DNA from: Magicicada septendecula
Taxonomy: Eukaryota > Arthropoda > Insecta > Hemiptera > Cicadidae
Assembly: GCA_034769895.1 (NCBI GenBank)
Contig: CM068367.1
Coordinates: forward strand, 348,937,111 to 349,001,110
Direction: 5' to 3'
DNA length: 64,000 nucleotides
Position 1 is the first letter of the stretch, and each line of letters begins with the position of its first letter. Shown here one piece after another: positions 61,650 to 64,000 of this stretch. Both the position numbers and the translations under genes were made by a program. The notes beneath the pieces are model-generated. The model searched no databases, had not been told where the DNA came from, and saw only the letters and a program-made list of their open reading frames with translations.

Positions 61650-64000
61650 TTCCTTGGTGTCTGATTTCTTGAGACCTGACTTCCTGGTGTCTGACTACAA
61701 GGAAGCGATCACCAGTTCATCGCTTTCGAAGTCATTTAGCAATCGCAGAAGCTGGTGGATTCACCGGCAGCTCGTCCCCCTCCCCCGCTGAATGTAAAGA
61801 AGATAATCAACGACAAATCTGCGGAAGAAATTGCAAAAGGATCTGATATATTTGAGGGACAAGATCAAGATGGAAGTATCTCGGCCGAAGACTTGTCACT
61901 TCCGCAATGAAAACAAGCTTGAGAGCATGTGAGGCTTCCATCTCGAGAGCAAAAACTCGTTGTGGAAGGCCTCCGGTGTACTGGTGGACTCAAGAAATCG
62001 CGGATATGCGGAGGAGGTGCCTCAGGCTGCGAAGGATCGCGCAGCAGAATAGGAATCGTGTTGAGGCAAATATTAGATTGGCTGAGCATAAGGCTGCGAG
62101 GAAAGAACTTCGTCGGTCGATCAACCGTAGCAAGGCGCGCTGTCGGAAGAATTTGTGTGATAATGTCAACATGGAGCCACGGGGACTGGGGACGGGGGTA
62201 TAAGATTGTCACCCAAAAGCTCGGAACCTTAAAGACCAGCGGTGTAATGGATGCGGTGACCACGGAGCAAATCATAAGAGACGGGAATGCCTCCCCCACC
62301 CACCTGGAGTAAGACGGGGCCGGTTTTGGGAACGTCGAAGACTTTCCTATTTTTACAGCCGAAGAGTTGGAGCTGTCAGTCAGCACAATGAAGGACAAGA
62401 AAGCTCCATGCCCCTACGGTATCCCCAGCGAAGTGCTGAAGACGGTCTTTAGTCAGAAGCCAGAGTTGTTACTGAAGATGTGCAATGCGTGCTTGGCAGC
62501 GGAGGTGCTCTGGGTGTTCGTTGGAAGACAGCACGCCTGGTGCTGATCAGCAAGAAAAAATGTAACCCAGAGCTCCCGTCATCGTACCGACCACTTTATA
62601 TGTTATACACGGCTGCGAAGATACTGGGGAATATCATCAGGACAAGACTGGCAAAGGTGATCAGAACTGCAGGAATCTCCACGAAAAGGAGTTTGGCTTT
62701 AGGTCGCGACGATCGACGGTGGACGCGATACAGGAAGTGTATGAGGCTGCCAGAAATGCGGAGAAACAAAGCTAGTTCGTGCGAAGTGATGTGCTGCTGG
62801 TAACACTGGGCGTTGAAAATACGTTCAGCTCGTGAGGTGGACTGACAAGCTGGAAGCGTTGGGTCATGACGAGTTACCTGCTGCGGATGGTAGACGGTTA
62901 CCTCAAGTTACCTCAAGGACAGAGAGCTCCTTTATAGAAGGTACGAACGACAGTGGCGGTTAGCTGCCACGGCCGGGGAGGCCCAGAGTTCAGTCCTTGT
63001 AGCGGATCTCTGGAACGCATCCTATGGCAGCCTGCTGAGGATGGAGATGCTGGAAGAATCGTGTTTGGTGGGGTACGCTGATGACGTGGCGGCGCTCGTA
63101 CCATCCACCAGGCCGAGATCAGCCTCAACAAGTTGATGCGATTAGTCAACAATTTGATGGTATCACAAGGGCTGACATTAGCCCTCAGCAAGACGGAGTC
63201 GTAGTCTTAGTAAGAAGCCCACTGTAAGCCCGGTACAAAAAAGTCGGAAACAAAGTGGTCGTGTCAAAGTCAGCGGTGATGTACTTGGAGTGATGAACGT
63301 CTCCAAGTTGAGTTTTTTTAGCAGATTAGGCGTACGGTGAACAAAGCGGCGAAAGGAGTGATGACGCTTAGTCGGCTCATGGCCGACATCGGCGGCCCGA
63401 AGTCAACCATAAGAAGACTTTTTGTGGCCGGTGTCCAGACAGTCCTACCGTATGAAGCGGAAGAAACTGGCCCAGGTCCAAAGACAAAGTGCACTTCGAG
63501 TTGCATCGGCCTACCGCACGGTTTCCGAGCCAGCTGTCTCTGTCGTTGCTGGAGTGATGCCGATCGACCTTCTTACCAAAGAACGTAAGGTCGTTTTCAG
63601 AGGAAGGAGGACGTAGGTGGTGAAGTTGCACACCGAGAGGCACGAAACCAGATAATGGAGACCAACTGGCAGACAGTTTGCGAGCAAAAAGAGCGATGTC
63701 ATTGGACGAGAAGGCTCATCAAGTAGGTGCAGCCGTGAGCGGAGAGGAAGTACGGGGAGATCGACTATTACCTCACCCAGATTCTGACTGGACACGGGTA
63801 CTTTCGATCTTACCTGAAGAAAGTTGGAAAGGTCGAGTCACCAGAGTATCTGTACTGCCCGGGATCTGCGGACGATGTCATCCATACATTCTTCGTCTGC
63901 GACAAATAGGAGCAACATAGCAGATCTCCGTGGGTAACATCGTTGAAGAGATACTTCGATGGTAGGACACCTGGAACTGTGTCCTCCAGTTCTTCAATCT
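61650..64000 (+). pseudogene. R1-like LINE relic, runs off the window
   Basis: Read in many shifting frames, the plus strand follows an R1-clade ORF2. Linker: RGRPPVYWWT-type (CGRPPVYWWTQEIADMRRRC at 61,957-62,020) and an Arg-rich helix. RT: APCPYGIPSEVLK (62,405-62,443), SSYRPLYMLYTAAKILGNII (62,580-62,640), FGFRS-STVDAIQEVYEAAR (62,690-62,755), a decayed first-Asp region near 62,805, and LVGYADDVAALV (about 63,065-63,100) with the catalytic pair. Thumb and C-terminus: SRLMADIGGPKSTIRRLFVAG (63,373-63,435), QRQSALRVASAYRTVSEPAV (63,482-63,540), then DYYLTQILTGHGYFRSYLKK (63,763-63,822) and a zinc-knuckle-like LYCPGS...HTFFVC (63,853-63,902), whose first Cys is Tyr. More than five frameshifts and stops make it nonfunctional. 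The region is GC-richer than its surroundings, as usual for such elements. The 5' endonuclease is missing or unrecognisable, and the 3' end lies outside the window. Confidence 0.88.

Overview
This window reads as an AT-rich, gene-poor stretch of an arthropod nuclear genome, most likely an insect with a large genome. The signs are a mariner relic, an R1-like LINE, two other LINE tails, a Ty3/Gypsy element with tRNA-Lys-like primer sites, a Penelope-like relic, very long (TG)n runs, and an excess of the 8-mer TAGGCCTA. A cockroach or termite is my best guess, held weakly. I found no intact host protein-coding gene, no rRNA, no tRNA and no CRISPR. Nearly all long reading frames are transposon remnants or lie inside dinucleotide repeats.

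Layout: 0-10 kb is AT-rich DNA with a Penelope-like (PLE) C-terminal relic followed by a complete-looking hammerhead ribozyme motif (0.9-1.2 kb), and two copies of an unclassified repeat family carrying ~270-nt (TG)n tracts (3.0-5.7 kb). About 10.4-27.2 kb and 42.8-61.3 kb are the two copies (A and B) of an old tandem segmental duplication, recognised from collinear anchors in the same order and orientation. Short blocks are 94-98% identical while the sequence around them has drifted. Insertions present in only one copy can be dated and delimited against the empty paralogous site: in A, the unclassified repeat (17.25-18.42 and 25.52-26.34 kb), a 180-bp insert with a 13-bp target duplication and hammerhead-like core (18.96-19.14 kb), a nested hAT-like/poly(A) retro-insert (19.3-22.9 kb) and a mariner (23.6-24.8 kb); in B, a 1-kb insert (44.8-45.8 kb), a 210-bp palindrome (46.4-46.6 kb) and a decayed Gypsy element (48.0-54.4 kb).

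Between A and B lie two LINE C-terminal fragments (28.8-29.4 kb minus; 36.3-37.1 kb plus), a GC-richer element with a 3' hairpin and A-rich tail (30.8-32.6 kb), several short tandem repeats and a third long (TG)n. The window ends in a multiply broken R1-like LINE (61.7-64.0 kb).

No genes here work together as a pathway. The most interesting structures are the hammerhead-type motifs spread over several dispersed elements, the ultraconserved-looking paralogous noncoding blocks, the tandem primer-binding-site-like leader of the Gypsy element, and a poly(A) retro-insert family whose 3' hairpin shows a compensatory change. All statements come from reading the sequence; none was checked against a database.
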